A DNA stretch of 64,000 bases from Oscillospiraceae bacterium (GCA_015067895.1 SVLP01000007.1:1-64000); one strand, 5' to 3'; shown: positions 35,739-44,348, numbered from the stretch's first letter. The notes: generated by a model from the letters alone, not told the origin. Made by a program: numbers and translations.

Positions 35739-37169
35739 TTGGTTGATATCATCATCATCGGCGCAGGTGTCAGCGGCTGTGCCATCGCCCGGGAGCTGTC
35801 CCGGAAGAAAGCATCCATCCTGGTGGTGGAGCGGGAGGAGGACGTCTGCTGCGGCACCTCCAAGGCCAACTCGGCCATCGTCCACGCAGGCTACGACGCC
35901 AAGCACGGCTCCCTGATGGCCAAGCTCAATGTCCTGGGCAGCGAAATGATGCCGGGCCTTAGCCGGGAGCTGGACTTCCACTACAGACAAAACGGCTCTT
36001 TGGTCGTGATGCTGGATGAAAATGACCGCCCCAACCTCATCAAGCTCTATGAGAACGGCGTTAAAAACGGCGTCCGGGATCTGCGGATCATCGAGCGGGA
36101 CGAGCTGGTGGCCATGGAGCCCAACATCTCCGACGATGCGGTGGCCGCCCTCTATGCTCCCACCGGCGGCATCGTCTGCCCCTTCGGCCTGACCTACGCC
36201 CTGGCCGAGAACGCCGCCAGCAACGGTGCCGAGTTCCGGTTCGACTCCGAGGTCACCGGCATCGAGAGAATCGACGGCGGCTGGCGCGTGAAGACCGTCA
36301 AGGGCGACCTGGAGGCAAAGGTGGTGGTCAACGCCGCAGGCGTCTACTCCGGCAAGCTCCACAACATGGTCTCCGACGAGCCCATGACCATCATCCCCCG
36401 CCGGGGCGACTACTTCCTGCTGGATCGCACCACCGGCGGCTTCGTCGAGCGCACCATCTTCCAGCTCCCCGGCAAGTATGGCAAGGGCGTCCTGGTGGCT
36501 CCCACCGTCCACGGCAACACCATCGTCGGCCCCACCGCCATCGATGTGGATGATCCCGACGCCACCGCCACCACCCAGGCGGGCCTGGACGACATCCGCG
36601 CCAAGTCCGGACGGGCCGTCAAGAACCTGCCCCTGCGTCAGACCATCACCTCCTTCGCAGGTCTGCGCGCCCATGAGCCCCGCCACGAGTTCTTCATCGG
36701 CGAAATCGCCCCCGGCTTTGTCGACTGCGCCGCCATCGAGTCCCCCGGCCTTTCCTCTGCTCCCGCCATCGGCGTCATGGTGGCCGACATCGTCACGGGG
36801 ATCCTGGGTCTGGAGGCCGATCCCACCTTCGACGGCACCCGCAAAGGCATCCTGAACCCCCAGGAGCTGGGCATCGAGGAGTACAACGCCCTGATCCGTG
36901 AGAATCCCGCCTACGGCACCGTCATCTGCCGCTGCGAGACCGTCACCGAGGGCGAGATCATCGACGCCATCCGCCGTGTCCCCGGCGCGAAGAGCGTCGA
37001 CGGCGTCAAGCGCCGCACCCGGGCCGGTATGGGCCGCTGCCAGGGCGGCTTCTGCAGCCCCAGAGTGCTGGAGATCCTTTCCCGGGAGCTGGGCATTCCC
37101 ATGGGCGAGATCACCAAGGCAGGCGGCAATTCCCGCCTGATCGTCGGCGTCAACAAGGACAATGTCTAA
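35739..37169 (+). CDS. GlpA-like FAD-dependent oxidoreductase with BFD-type [2Fe-2S] domain
   Basis: A 476-aa flavoprotein, the likely glycerol-3-phosphate dehydrogenase subunit that yields dihydroxyacetone phosphate. The N-terminal FAD loop is IIIGAGVSGCAIAREL. The C-terminal BFD-like iron-sulfur domain has CRCETV and GRCQGGFC cysteines. Translation appears to start at TTG (35739), with AAAGGAG about 10 bases upstream; there is no well-placed ATG. It is followed after 13 bases by a second flavoprotein and then a DUF1667 protein, the common three-gene clostridial set. Strictly it could also be an L-2-hydroxyglutarate oxidase-like enzyme, but context favours glycerol 3-phosphate. Confidence 0.88.
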   Translation: MVDIIIIGAGVSGCAIARELSRKKASILVVEREEDVCCGTSKANSAIVHAGYDAKHGSLMAKLNVLGSEMMPGLSRELDFHYRQNGSLVVMLDENDRPNLIKLYENGVKNGVRDLRIIERDELVAMEPNISDDAVAALYAPTGGIVCPFGLTYALAENAASNGAEFRFDSEVTGIERIDGGWRVKTVKGDLEAKVVVNAAGVYSGKLHNMVSDEPMTIIPRRGDYFLLDRTTGGFVERTIFQLPGKYGKGVLVAPTVHGNTIVGPTAIDVDDPDATATTQAGLDDIRAKSGRAVKNLPLRQTITSFAGLRAHEPRHEFFIGEIAPGFVDCAAIESPGLSSAPAIGVMVADIVTGILGLEADPTFDGTRKGILNPQELGIEEYNALIRENPAYGTVICRCETVTEGEIIDAIRRVPGAKSVDGVKRRTRAGMGRCQGGFCSPRVLEILSRELGIPMGEITKAGGNSRLIVGVNKDNV

Positions 37170-37182
37170 GGAGGGCTGCCCT

Positions 37183-38448
37183 ATGAGAGAATATGAACTT
37201 GTCATCATCGGCGGCGGCCCCGCCGGTCTGGCCGCAGCCGTCGCCGCACACAAGGCAGGCATCACCGACATCCTGATCCTGGAGCGCGACAACGAGCTGG
37301 GCGGCATTCTGAACCAGTGCATCCACAACGGCTTCGGCCTGCACACCTTCAAGGAGGAGCTCACCGGCCCCGAATACGCCGGTCGGTTCATCGAGCAGGT
37401 CAGGGAGCTGGGCATCCCCTATAAGCTCAACACCATGGTTCTGGATCTGGCTGCGGACAAGACCGTCACCGCCATGAACCGCACCGACGGCCTGTTCCAG
37501 CTGAAGCCCAAGGCCGTCATCCTGGCCATGGGCTGCCGGGAGCGTCCCCGGGGCGCCCTGAACATTCCCGGCTACCGTCCCGCCGGTATCTACACCGCCG
37601 GTACCGCCCAGCGTCTGGTCAACATGGAGGGCTATCTCCCCGGCCGCAAGTGCGTCATCCTGGGCTCCGGCGACATCGGCCTCATCATGGCCCGCCGCAT
37701 GACCCTGGAGGGAGCCGAGGTCAAGGTCGTGGCCGAGCTGATGCCCTACTCCGGCGGTCTGAAGCGCAACATCGTCCAGTGTCTGGACGACTTCGGCATC
37801 CCCCTGAAGCTGAGCCACACCGTGGTCGACATCAAGGGCAAGGAGCGCGTCGAGGGCATCACCATCGCCCGGGTGGAGAACGGCAAGCCCGTCCCCGGCA
37901 CCGAGATCGAATACGAGTGCGACACCCTGCTGCTTTCCTGCGGTCTGCTACCCGAGAACGAGCTCAGCCGCGCCGCAGGCGTGGACATCAACCCCATCAC
38001 CAATGGCCCCAAGGTCAACGAGTCCCTGGAGACCAGCGTCCCCGGCGTCTTCGCCGCCGGCAACGTGCTCCACGTCCACGACCTGGTGGACTTCGTCTCC
38101 GAGGAGGCCGCCGCCGCAGGCCGCAACGCCGCAGCCTATATCCGCGAGGGTAAGGAGGTCGGCGGCAAGGTGCTGCCCATCACCGGCATCGACGGCGTCC
38201 GCTACACCGTTCCCGTGGCCATCCGTCCCGAAGCCCTGGAGCCCGACTCCACCGTCACCATCCGCTTCCGCGTGGGCGGCGTCTACACCAACAAGCGCAT
38301 CGTCGTCCTGGCCGGTGACAAGCCCATCTTCACCCGCAAGCGTAACGTCCTGGCTCCCGGCGAGATGGAGACCGTGAACCTGAAGACCAACGCGCTGCTG
38401 GACTGCCCCGAGGCCGACAGCATCACTGTGAAACTGGAGGATGCCTGA
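37183..38448 (+). CDS. FAD/NAD(P)-dependent oxidoreductase, partner of the GlpA-like enzyme
   Basis: A 421-aa pyridine nucleotide-disulfide-type oxidoreductase. It has an FAD loop IIGGGPAGLAAAV, a second Rossmann loop around VILGSGDIGLIMAR, and a late FAD contact PGVFAAGNV. It probably transfers electrons from the GlpA-like protein to NAD(P)+ or another carrier. I start it at MREYELV, which has AAGGAGG upstream; an earlier in-frame ATG lies inside the previous gene. The stop codon overlaps the start region of the DUF1667 gene. Confidence 0.87.
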   Translation: MREYELVIIGGGPAGLAAAVAAHKAGITDILILERDNELGGILNQCIHNGFGLHTFKEELTGPEYAGRFIEQVRELGIPYKLNTMVLDLAADKTVTAMNRTDGLFQLKPKAVILAMGCRERPRGALNIPGYRPAGIYTAGTAQRLVNMEGYLPGRKCVILGSGDIGLIMARRMTLEGAEVKVVAELMPYSGGLKRNIVQCLDDFGIPLKLSHTVVDIKGKERVEGITIARVENGKPVPGTEIEYECDTLLLSCGLLPENELSRAAGVDINPITNGPKVNESLETSVPGVFAAGNVLHVHDLVDFVSEEAAAAGRNAAAYIREGKEVGGKVLPITGIDGVRYTVPVAIRPEALEPDSTVTIRFRVGGVYTNKRIVVLAGDKPIFTRKRNVLAPGEMETVNLKTNALLDCPEADSITVKLEDA

Positions 38449-38449
38449 T

Positions 38450-38815
38450 ATGAAAAAAGTGAACCTGATCTGCATCGGCTGTCCTCTGGGCTGCCCGCTG
38501 GAGGTGGAGATGGAGGGCAAGGAAGTTCTGACCGTCTCCGGCAACACCTGTAAAAACGGCGAAAAGTACGCCCGCAAGGAGCTGACCAACCCCACGAGGA
38601 TCGTCACCTCCACCGTCCGGGTGGTTGGCGGTACTTTGGGCATGGTCTCCGTGAAGACCTCCGCCGACATCCCCAAGGGCAAGATCTTTGACTGCGTCAA
38701 GGAGCTGCAGGCCATCGACATCCCCGCCCCCGTGGCCATCGGTGACGTCATCATCGCCGATGTCTGCGGCACCGGCGTGAGTGTCGTCGCCACCAAGAAC
38801 GTCCCTGCCCTCTGA
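38450..38815 (+). CDS. DUF1667 small cysteine-containing protein of the glycerol-3-phosphate cluster
   Basis: A 121-aa protein with N-terminal cysteines CIGCPLGCPL and a further Cys in GNTCKNGEKYA, probably binding an iron-sulfur cluster. The DUF1667 family is found next to GlpA/GlpB-like flavoproteins in Clostridia and likely acts as a third subunit. I choose the ATG at 38450, whose GGAGG site lies 9 bases upstream; the preceding stop and this start overlap in TGATATG. Its exact biochemical role is not established. Confidence 0.85.
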   Translation: MKKVNLICIGCPLGCPLEVEMEGKEVLTVSGNTCKNGEKYARKELTNPTRIVTSTVRVVGGTLGMVSVKTSADIPKGKIFDCVKELQAIDIPAPVAIGDVIIADVCGTGVSVVATKNVPAL

Positions 38816-38830
38816 TCGTCCATAAAATTT

Positions 38831-38854
38831 GGGCCGCTGCGAAAGCAGCGGCCC
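38831..38854 (+). terminator. Terminator hairpin, left copy flanking repeat element 1
   Basis: A 10-bp stem GGGCCGCTGC / GCAGCGGCCC with loop GAAA, 15 bases past the end of the glycerol operon. It is followed by T and then by the 179-bp element rather than a T-run. Confidence 0.75.
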
Positions 38855-38855
38855 T

Positions 38856-39034
38856 CAGCGTGTCGAAAAAGGTGTCATTGCGAGCCAGTGCGCACACTGG
38901 CGTGGCAATCTCCCAGATTTTCGAATATTTTCAGTTGATAATCCGGCGTTATTTGCTCTTTTTAGGGGATCGCCACACCAGTCTGAGGACTGGTTCGCGA
39001 TGACATCCTAATTTTGAGGTTTTTCTACAGTCTG
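38856..39034 (+). repeat. 179-bp palindromic repeat element, copy 1
   Basis: A MITE-like non-coding element. The same 179 bases occur inverted at 58064-58242 with one substitution. Each end carries a long hairpin: GCCAGTG...CACTGGC on the left and CCAGTC...GACTGG on the right. The two ends are imperfect inverted repeats of each other (TGTCATTGCGAGCCAGTG against TGTCATCGCGAACCAGTC). The outer termini are CAG and CTG. The A/T-rich centre of about 50 bases has no open frame of note. Confidence 0.92.
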
Positions 39035-39035
39035 T

Positions 39036-39059
39036 GGGCCGTTGCTTTCGCAGCGGCCC
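39036..39059 (+). terminator. Terminator hairpin, right copy flanking repeat element 1
   Basis: GGGCCGTTGC / GCAGCGGCCC with loop TTTC, followed by TTTT on the plus strand. It is the left hairpin again with its loop reversed and one base changed. On the minus strand it lies 15 bases past the end of the amidohydrolase gene. Confidence 0.75.
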
Positions 39060-39074
39060 TTTTGCGTTTTCGCT

Positions 39075-39935
39075 TTACAATCCGAAGATCCGTTGGGCAT
39101 TGCCCCGGACGATCTTTTCGTAGGTCTCCTCCCGGAGCCTTCCGGCGGCGCGCATCTCGTCGAGCCACGCCCCCAGGGGGAAGACCATGTCCTTGTTCAC
39201 CATGTCCGTGGCGAAGAAGAGCCGGTCGGCGTATGCCTCCAGGAAGGCCAGGCCGAAGTCCGGGTCGCGCATGATGGCCCGGCTGCCGCTGTTGGCACTG
39301 AGGTCGCCGTAGAGGTTGGGGTACTTCGCAAAAAGCTCCGGTACCCGTCCGCCGGGGACGATGGGGCCCTCGCCCCAGCTGTTGCGACCTTCCCTGTCCC
39401 TGGGTGCGTCGCCGCTCATCTCGATCCAGAAGGTCTGGCTGTGTCCCAGGAGCTTCAGCTTGGGATGGGTCTTCAGCACCTCCTCCAGCATCGGCAGGCC
39501 GGGATCGTCCACCACGCCGTAGCTGTAGCCCACCTCCGGGCTCATGTGGATGGTCACAGGCAGACCCAGCTTCTCCGCCGCAGCGAAGAGCTCCTGTAAA
39601 AAGGGGTCGTCCAGACGGCGGTTGGTGGTCAGCTCCCCCACGCCGATGGCACCCTGGGCCTGGAACCGGGCCAGCCGGTCGTAAACCGGCTCCTTCCCCC
39701 TGGGATCCACCGCGCACATCCAGGCATAGCGATCCGGGAACTGCCGGCAGAGCTTCCGGTTGGCCTTGTTGGTGCCGAAGGGCAGGCCCCCCTCGGAGGA
39801 GGACATCAGAACACCCTTTTCGATGCCCAGCTCCTCCAAGTGGGGGAGCATATTCTTTCCGCTGGTCAGGTTCAGCTTGCCCAGCTTCGGAAGCTGGAAG
39901 GGCGTCAGATGCAGATGCAGGTCGATCTTTTTCAT
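39075..39935 (-). CDS. Amidohydrolase-family (ACMSD-like) metal-dependent hydrolase
   Basis: A 286-aa amidohydrolase 2-type TIM barrel. The metal motif is DLHLHL near the N terminus, with a further His in VTIHMSPE, in LLGHSQT and an Asp in FFATDMV. Such enzymes act as hydrolases or decarboxylases on small molecules; the substrate cannot be inferred. It starts five bases after the stop of the upstream transporter gene, without a strong site of its own, so coupled translation is likely. Confidence 0.82.
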   Translation of the reverse strand: MKKIDLHLHLTPFQLPKLGKLNLTSGKNMLPHLEELGIEKGVLMSSSEGGLPFGTNKANRKLCRQFPDRYAWMCAVDPRGKEPVYDRLARFQAQGAIGVGELTTNRRLDDPFLQELFAAAEKLGLPVTIHMSPEVGYSYGVVDDPGLPMLEEVLKTHPKLKLLGHSQTFWIEMSGDAPRDREGRNSWGEGPIVPGGRVPELFAKYPNLYGDLSANSGSRAIMRDPDFGLAFLEAYADRLFFATDMVNKDMVFPLGAWLDEMRAAGRLREETYEKIVRGNAQRIFGL

Positions 39936-39939
39936 AGGC

Positions 39940-41325
39940 TTACTGCTGGGCGGCGTCCCGCTTGGCGGCCATCTCGGCGTACATCTGGTCGGTCTTCTTC
40001 TTGTCCAGGTTGAAGATCAGGCCGATGCCGATGAGGATCAGGGCATAGCAGATGGTGGGGATGGCATTGCAGACGTAGTAGATGCCCTTGACGGCCTCAG
40101 CAGTCTGGACAACATTCTCGCCGGAGACATAGCCCACCAGGCCCAGGCTGAAGGCCAGGCCGGAGGAGGCGATGGTGGAGCCGATCTTGCGGCTGAAGGT
40201 GTACATGGAGTACATGGAGCCGTCGGAGCGGAAGCCGGTCTTCCACTCGGAGTAGTCCAGGCAGTCGGAGACCAGTGCCCAGATCAGCATGGTGAAGGCG
40301 GTCTGGCCCAGCAGGGTCATGATGTTCAGGGCGGTATAGACCCAGACATTCTCGATGTAGATGAACATTCTCACGGCGCTGAACACGAAGCTCAGCAGGG
40401 CGGTGTACAGAATGACGTCCCGCTTGCCGAACTTGTTGACCATCTTGGGGATCAGGGGGAAGATGACGATCATAAAGGGCATGGAGCAGGCCATGGAGAT
40501 GGTGGCCAGGGAGGCATTGCCGTAGACCTCCTTGTAGATGTAGCCATAGGTCTGGCTGGAGCCGGTGATGACCAGCATGGAGCCAATGGTGGCGACCATG
40601 ACGCCGATCAGGGGACGGTTCTTCAGAACCATCCTCAGCACCTTGAAGAACTCGAACTTCTCGCCCTCAGCCTTCTCCTCGCGGACGCGCTCCTTGGTCA
40701 GGGTGCACAGCAGCAGGTAGCTGACGATGGAGCAGACGCCGAAAACAGCAGCCAGCAGGGTGAACCGGCCGGGGATGGGCTGGTTGTCCTTGTAGCAGAT
40801 CACGGGAACCATGCCCAGAGCCACGGCACCCACCAGGCCGCCGCCGACGGAACGGGCACGGGACAGCTTGGAACGCTCCACGGGATCCACGGTGACCACG
40901 TTGGCCATGGCACCGAAGGGCATGGAGGTGCCGGTGTAGCTCATGCCGAAGAAGACATAGGCGAAGGCCACGAAGGCGTGCAGGGCGATGCCCTCAAAGG
41001 GAACCTTGCTGAAGCAAAGGACGCCGCTGAGCGCCAGAGGGATCATGAACAGCTTGATCCAGGGGGTGAACTTGTCCTTGCTCTTGCCCAGGTGCCACCG
41101 GTCGGGGAAGGAACCGATGATGGGGTCGTTGATGGCATCCCACAGGCGGGCGAACAGGAACAGACCTGCCATCCAGGTGGCGCTGATGCCCAGGCAGTAG
41201 GTGCAGAAGGTCAGGAAGTAGGCATCCACATACAGGTTGACGAAGCTGCCGGCCATATCACCGAAGATATAGCCCCACTCGTCCTTGCCGCTGAAGGGGC
41301 GCACGGAGTTGTCGATTTTTGCCAT
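39940..41325 (-). CDS. GPH-family sugar:cation symporter (MFS-type)
   Basis: A 461-aa membrane protein with about 12 hydrophobic segments. The start of the protein (DEWGYIFGDMAGSFVN) and the segment RLWDAINDPIIGSFPDR are the hallmarks of glycoside-pentoside-hexuronide transporters. It probably imports a sugar or glycoside with sodium or protons. AAAAGGAG precedes the ATG. It forms an operon with the amidohydrolase downstream, suggesting a common substrate. Confidence 0.88.
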   Translation of the reverse strand: MAKIDNSVRPFSGKDEWGYIFGDMAGSFVNLYVDAYFLTFCTYCLGISATWMAGLFLFARLWDAINDPIIGSFPDRWHLGKSKDKFTPWIKLFMIPLALSGVLCFSKVPFEGIALHAFVAFAYVFFGMSYTGTSMPFGAMANVVTVDPVERSKLSRARSVGGGLVGAVALGMVPVICYKDNQPIPGRFTLLAAVFGVCSIVSYLLLCTLTKERVREEKAEGEKFEFFKVLRMVLKNRPLIGVMVATIGSMLVITGSSQTYGYIYKEVYGNASLATISMACSMPFMIVIFPLIPKMVNKFGKRDVILYTALLSFVFSAVRMFIYIENVWVYTALNIMTLLGQTAFTMLIWALVSDCLDYSEWKTGFRSDGSMYSMYTFSRKIGSTIASSGLAFSLGLVGYVSGENVVQTAEAVKGIYYVCNAIPTICYALILIGIGLIFNLDKKKTDQMYAEMAAKRDAAQQ

Positions 41326-41383
41326 GTGTTTCTCTCCTTTTTCTGTTTTTGACGGTGGACGATTTTATCCCCGTCTTAGGATT

Positions 41384-41412
41384 ATTTTACACCATATTCA
41401 CTCCGTTTTCAA
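41384..41412 (-). promoter_or_regulatory. Promoter of the symporter-amidohydrolase operon
   Basis: TTGAAA (41412-41407), 17 bases, TAAAAT (41389-41384) on the minus strand. Confidence 0.75.
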
Positions 41413-41463
41413 TACCAAAACCCATGGTTTCTGTATCCGGATGGCTGTCCCGCGAACACAAAA

Positions 41464-41490
41464 ACCACGCTTGCAGGGCGCAAGCGTGGT
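41464..41490 (-). terminator. Terminator of the thiamin-precursor transporter operon
   Basis: An 11-bp stem (ACCACGCTTGC with GCAAGCGTGGT), a 5-base loop and TTTTTGTG after it on the minus strand. It begins 18 bases past the stop codon at 41508. Confidence 0.9.
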
Positions 41491-41507
41491 CTGTGCCCGG
41501 CTCTGCA

Positions 41508-42242
41508 TCACAGCTTCGCCAGGATCCGTTTTTTGTATTCCAGGAATTCGGGGGTCAGGTTGAAGTCCGCAGAGCGGGGCTTGGGCTCGTCGATGACGAT
41601 CTCCTCCACGATCCGGCCGGGCTGGCCGGAGAGGAGGTAGATCCGGTCGGACAGCAGGATCGCCTCATCGATGTCGTGTGTGATGAACAGGGTGGAGAGC
41701 CGGATCTGCTCCATGACCTCCAGATACCAGCGGTGGATGGCGCTCTTGGTCAGGGTGTCCAGGGCCGAGAAGGGCTCGTCCAGCAGCGCCACATCCTGGG
41801 AAAAGAGGTAGGTACGCAGCAGGGCCGCCCGCTGGCGCATGCCGCCGGAGAGCTGGGCCGGGTATTTGCGCTGGGTGCCCTCCAGACCGAACTGGGCGAA
41901 CAGGGGGCTGACACGCTCCCGGGCTTCCCTTTTCTTCACGCCCTTCAGGATCAGCGGCAGGGCCACGTTGTCGGCAATGGTGCGGTACGGCAGCAGCAGA
42001 TCCTTCTGCAGCATATAGCTGATGGAGCCGGGCTTTCCGGTGATATCTGCGCCATCCAGCAGCACCTGTCCGGCATCGGGCTTCACAAGACCCGAGATGA
42101 TGTTGAAGAGCGTTGTCTTGCCGCCGCCGCTGACACCCAGCAGGCAGACCAGCTCCCCCCGGTTCAGCTCCACGGTGATATCATCCAAAATCAGCTTCCC
42201 GTCGAAGGATTTGCTGACGTTCTTTACTTGCAGTTTTTCCAT
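41508..42242 (-). CDS. thiZ: ABC transporter ATP-binding protein of thiamin-precursor importer
   Basis: A 244-aa ATPase. Walker A GVSGGGKTT, Q-loop MLQKDLLLPY, signature LSGGMRQRAALLR, Walker B VALLDEPFS and switch His in FITHDID are all intact. It is of the nitrate/taurine/HMP importer type. The start MEKLQVK follows the stop of the binding-protein gene by four bases; the extended frame overlaps that gene. Last gene of the TPP-riboswitch operon. Confidence 0.9.
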   Translation of the reverse strand: MEKLQVKNVSKSFDGKLILDDITVELNRGELVCLLGVSGGGKTTLFNIISGLVKPDAGQVLLDGADITGKPGSISYMLQKDLLLPYRTIADNVALPLILKGVKKREARERVSPLFAQFGLEGTQRKYPAQLSGGMRQRAALLRTYLFSQDVALLDEPFSALDTLTKSAIHRWYLEVMEQIRLSTLFITHDIDEAILLSDRIYLLSGQPGRIVEEIVIDEPKPRSADFNLTPEFLEYKKRILAKL

Positions 42243-42246
42243 ACGG

Positions 42247-43233
42247 TTAAGGCAGATACTCGTTGGTGAAGCCGTGGTTGGGATCAATCTCCCCCTCCAT
42301 CAGCTGATTCTCGTTGAGCCAGCTGAAGAAGGCGGCCCAGCGGTCGGCGTCGAACTCACCCCAGCGGGCGGCGTCGGAAATGTACTCCCCAGCCAGGTAT
42401 TCCTGGCTGGCATAGACCAGCTCGGCGTTGGACTTCAGCTCGGGGGCGGCCTCCATCAGGATGTCGGCGGCTTCGGCGGGGTGCTCCACAGCGTAGGTGT
42501 AGCCCCTGCTCAGGGCGCCGACGAAGGCCTTTGCGGCTTCGGGGTTCTGTTCCAGCCAGGCATCGTTGCCGATGATGACGGGGGAATAGTAGTCGAAGAC
42601 GGGATCAATGTCTGCGAATTCAAAATAGTCGGTCTCCAGACCCGCCACCTCGCAGGCCACACCGGCCCAGCCGTAGAAGATCCAGATGGCGTCCACACTG
42701 CCGGACTGCAGGGCGGAGACCTCGTCGGTGACGGTGGAGGGAATCAGCTCCACCTTATCGAAATCGCCGCCGTCGGCGGTCATCACATCCCGGATGGTGG
42801 CCTTCTCCACATCCAGATCCCAGGTGGCATATTTCTTGCCCTCCAGGCCTGCGGGGGTGTCCATGCCCTCCCCGGCCCGGGAGACGATGCCGGAGGTGTT
42901 GTGCTGGATCACAGCCGCCACGGCGGTGACGGGCATTTTTTCTTCGCCCACATAAGCGGGAGCCAGGTAATCCTGGAAGGACACGCCGAACTGGGCCTTG
43001 CCGGAGGCCACCAGGGTGACGGCGCCGTCCTCGGGGGGCTGCACGACCTCGACATTCAGACCGGCTTCCTTAAAATAGCCGTTGGCCAGGGCCACATAGA
43101 TGCCGGTGTGGTTGGTGTTGGGCGTCCAGTCCAGGACGACGGTGATCTGATCGGCGGTCTGCGCTCCGGAGCCGCATGCGGTCAGGGTCAGCACCATGGT
43201 CAATGCCAGGAGCATTGCGATGCATTTTTTCAT
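42247..43233 (-). CDS. thiY: Pyrimidine thiamin-precursor-binding lipoprotein (NMT1/THI5-like)
   Basis: A 328-aa substrate-binding lipoprotein. The signal peptide ends in the lipobox LTAC (Cys20), so the mature protein is lipid-anchored. The mature part begins with VVLDWTPNTNHTGIYVA, the hallmark of THI5/ThiY proteins that bind HMP or formylaminopyrimidine. A strong AGGAACC-type site precedes the ATG. It serves the permease and ATPase in the same operon. Confidence 0.92.
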   Translation of the reverse strand: MKKCIAMLLALTMVLTLTACGSGAQTADQITVVLDWTPNTNHTGIYVALANGYFKEAGLNVEVVQPPEDGAVTLVASGKAQFGVSFQDYLAPAYVGEEKMPVTAVAAVIQHNTSGIVSRAGEGMDTPAGLEGKKYATWDLDVEKATIRDVMTADGGDFDKVELIPSTVTDEVSALQSGSVDAIWIFYGWAGVACEVAGLETDYFEFADIDPVFDYYSPVIIGNDAWLEQNPEAAKAFVGALSRGYTYAVEHPAEAADILMEAAPELKSNAELVYASQEYLAGEYISDAARWGEFDADRWAAFFSWLNENQLMEGEIDPNHGFTNEYLP

Positions 43234-43248
43234 ATCGGTTCCTCCATT

Positions 43249-44004
43249 TCAGTCTTGTTTGTCCAGATGCCGGTAGGGCATGCACTTTTTCTCCGCGAAT
43301 TCCACCAGCGCCATCAGGCCCAGGGAGATGCCGGAGATCAGGAAAATAACGGCGAACATCTTGTCGAAGGCGAAGGCCTTCTTCACCCGGGTCATATACA
43401 CGCCCAGGCCGCCGAAGCCGCCCAGCCACTCGCTGATGACCGCGCCGACCACGCTGTAGGCGGCGGCGATCCGCAGTCCGGAGAAGAGCTGGGGCAGTGC
43501 CGAGGGGAATTTGATGTGGCGGAAGATCTGGAAGCGGTTCGCGCCCATGGAGCGCAGCAGACCGATGGCATCCTTGTCCGCGCTGCGGAAGCCGTCCAGC
43601 AGACCCACGGTGACGGGGAAAAAGGTGGAAATGACGATCAGGATGATCTTCGGGGTCATTTCATAGCCGAACCACAGCACCAGCAGCGGCGCGATGGCCA
43701 CGGTGGGCACCGTCTGGGTGATGATGAGCAGCGGATAGAAGGCCTTGTACAGCAGCTCGAAGGCGTCCATCAGCACCGCCACCAAAAATCCGAAGGCCAC
43801 GCCCAGGAGCAGGCCGATGAAGGCCTCCTGGAGGGTGATGAGGGAATTCTCCCACAGGAGCGGCAGCTCCGCAAGGAAGGCCTGCGCCACCTCCAGGGGG
43901 CTGGGCAGCATGTACCCCGGCACCCATCCCAGGCCGCAGACCGTCTGCCACACGGTCAGCAGCACCGCCACGGCGAGGATCGAGGGAACATTACGCTTCA
44001 GCAT
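43249..44004 (-). CDS. thiX: ABC transporter permease of thiamin-precursor importer
   Basis: A 251-aa inner-membrane permease with about six hydrophobic segments. The ATPase-contacting EAA-type loop reads RSMGANRFQIFRHIKFPSAL. It belongs to the NitT/TauT/HMP family. Its start overlaps the end of the thiamin-binding-protein gene by 14 bases, which indicates coupled translation. Confidence 0.9.
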   Translation of the reverse strand: MLKRNVPSILAVAVLLTVWQTVCGLGWVPGYMLPSPLEVAQAFLAELPLLWENSLITLQEAFIGLLLGVAFGFLVAVLMDAFELLYKAFYPLLIITQTVPTVAIAPLLVLWFGYEMTPKIILIVISTFFPVTVGLLDGFRSADKDAIGLLRSMGANRFQIFRHIKFPSALPQLFSGLRIAAAYSVVGAVISEWLGGFGGLGVYMTRVKKAFAFDKMFAVIFLISGISLGLMALVEFAEKKCMPYRHLDKQD

Positions 44005-44293
44005 GCTTGGTAATTTTATCGTCGATGGTCAGGATCTCGCCCTCCGGGCGGTAGACGACCTTGACATAGGCACTGACCTTCTCGGCACCGGCGCGGATGG
44101 CCACGTGCTGGCACTCCTTGACGATGTCCATCAGCTGGTCGTAGTCGTCGCCCTCGATGGTGGTCTCGAAGGGGCCCACGTGGCAGTGCAGGCCGGTGCT
44201 TTTGATGTAGGCGATGACCTCATCCACGATGCGGAGAAGCTCATCCTGGTTGGGTGCCACGGGAAGGACTTGGATCGCGATACTTGCTTTCAT
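43991..44293 (-). CDS. MTH1187/YkoF-type thiamin-binding protein
   Basis: A 100-aa ferredoxin-like-fold protein of the Thiamine_BP (DUF77) family, beginning MKASIAIQVLPV and containing GPFETTIEGDDYDQLMDIV. It is the first gene after the TPP riboswitch and is thought to bind thiamin or its pyrimidine part in the cytoplasm. GGAGG lies 9 bases before the ATG. A longer frame would start inside the riboswitch terminator. Confidence 0.9.
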   Translation of the reverse strand: MKASIAIQVLPVAPNQDELLRIVDEVIAYIKSTGLHCHVGPFETTIEGDDYDQLMDIVKECQHVAIRAGAEKVSAYVKVVYRPEGEILTIDDKITKHAEA

Positions 44294-44314
44294 AGAAAAT
44301 ACCTCCAAAATAGA

Positions 44315-44348
44315 ATTGCCTTCGCCGGAAGTACCCAGCGAAGGCAAT
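44315..44348 (-). terminator. Expression-platform terminator of the TPP riboswitch
   Basis: An 11-bp stem (ATTGCCTTCGC with GCGAAGGCAAT), a 12-base loop and then TTCTATTTT on the minus strand. It stands between the aptamer and the first RBS, so TPP binding would favour termination. Confidence 0.8.

Noticed and set aside
38829..39011. Short open frame of about 60 codons across the 179-bp element
   Set aside because: It is not supported by an RBS and runs through the hairpin ends of a non-coding repeat.
38856..39034. Possible CRISPR or attachment site
   Set aside because: Only one unit per locus, with no spacer array and no integrase or cas gene nearby; the structure fits a palindromic mobile repeat.
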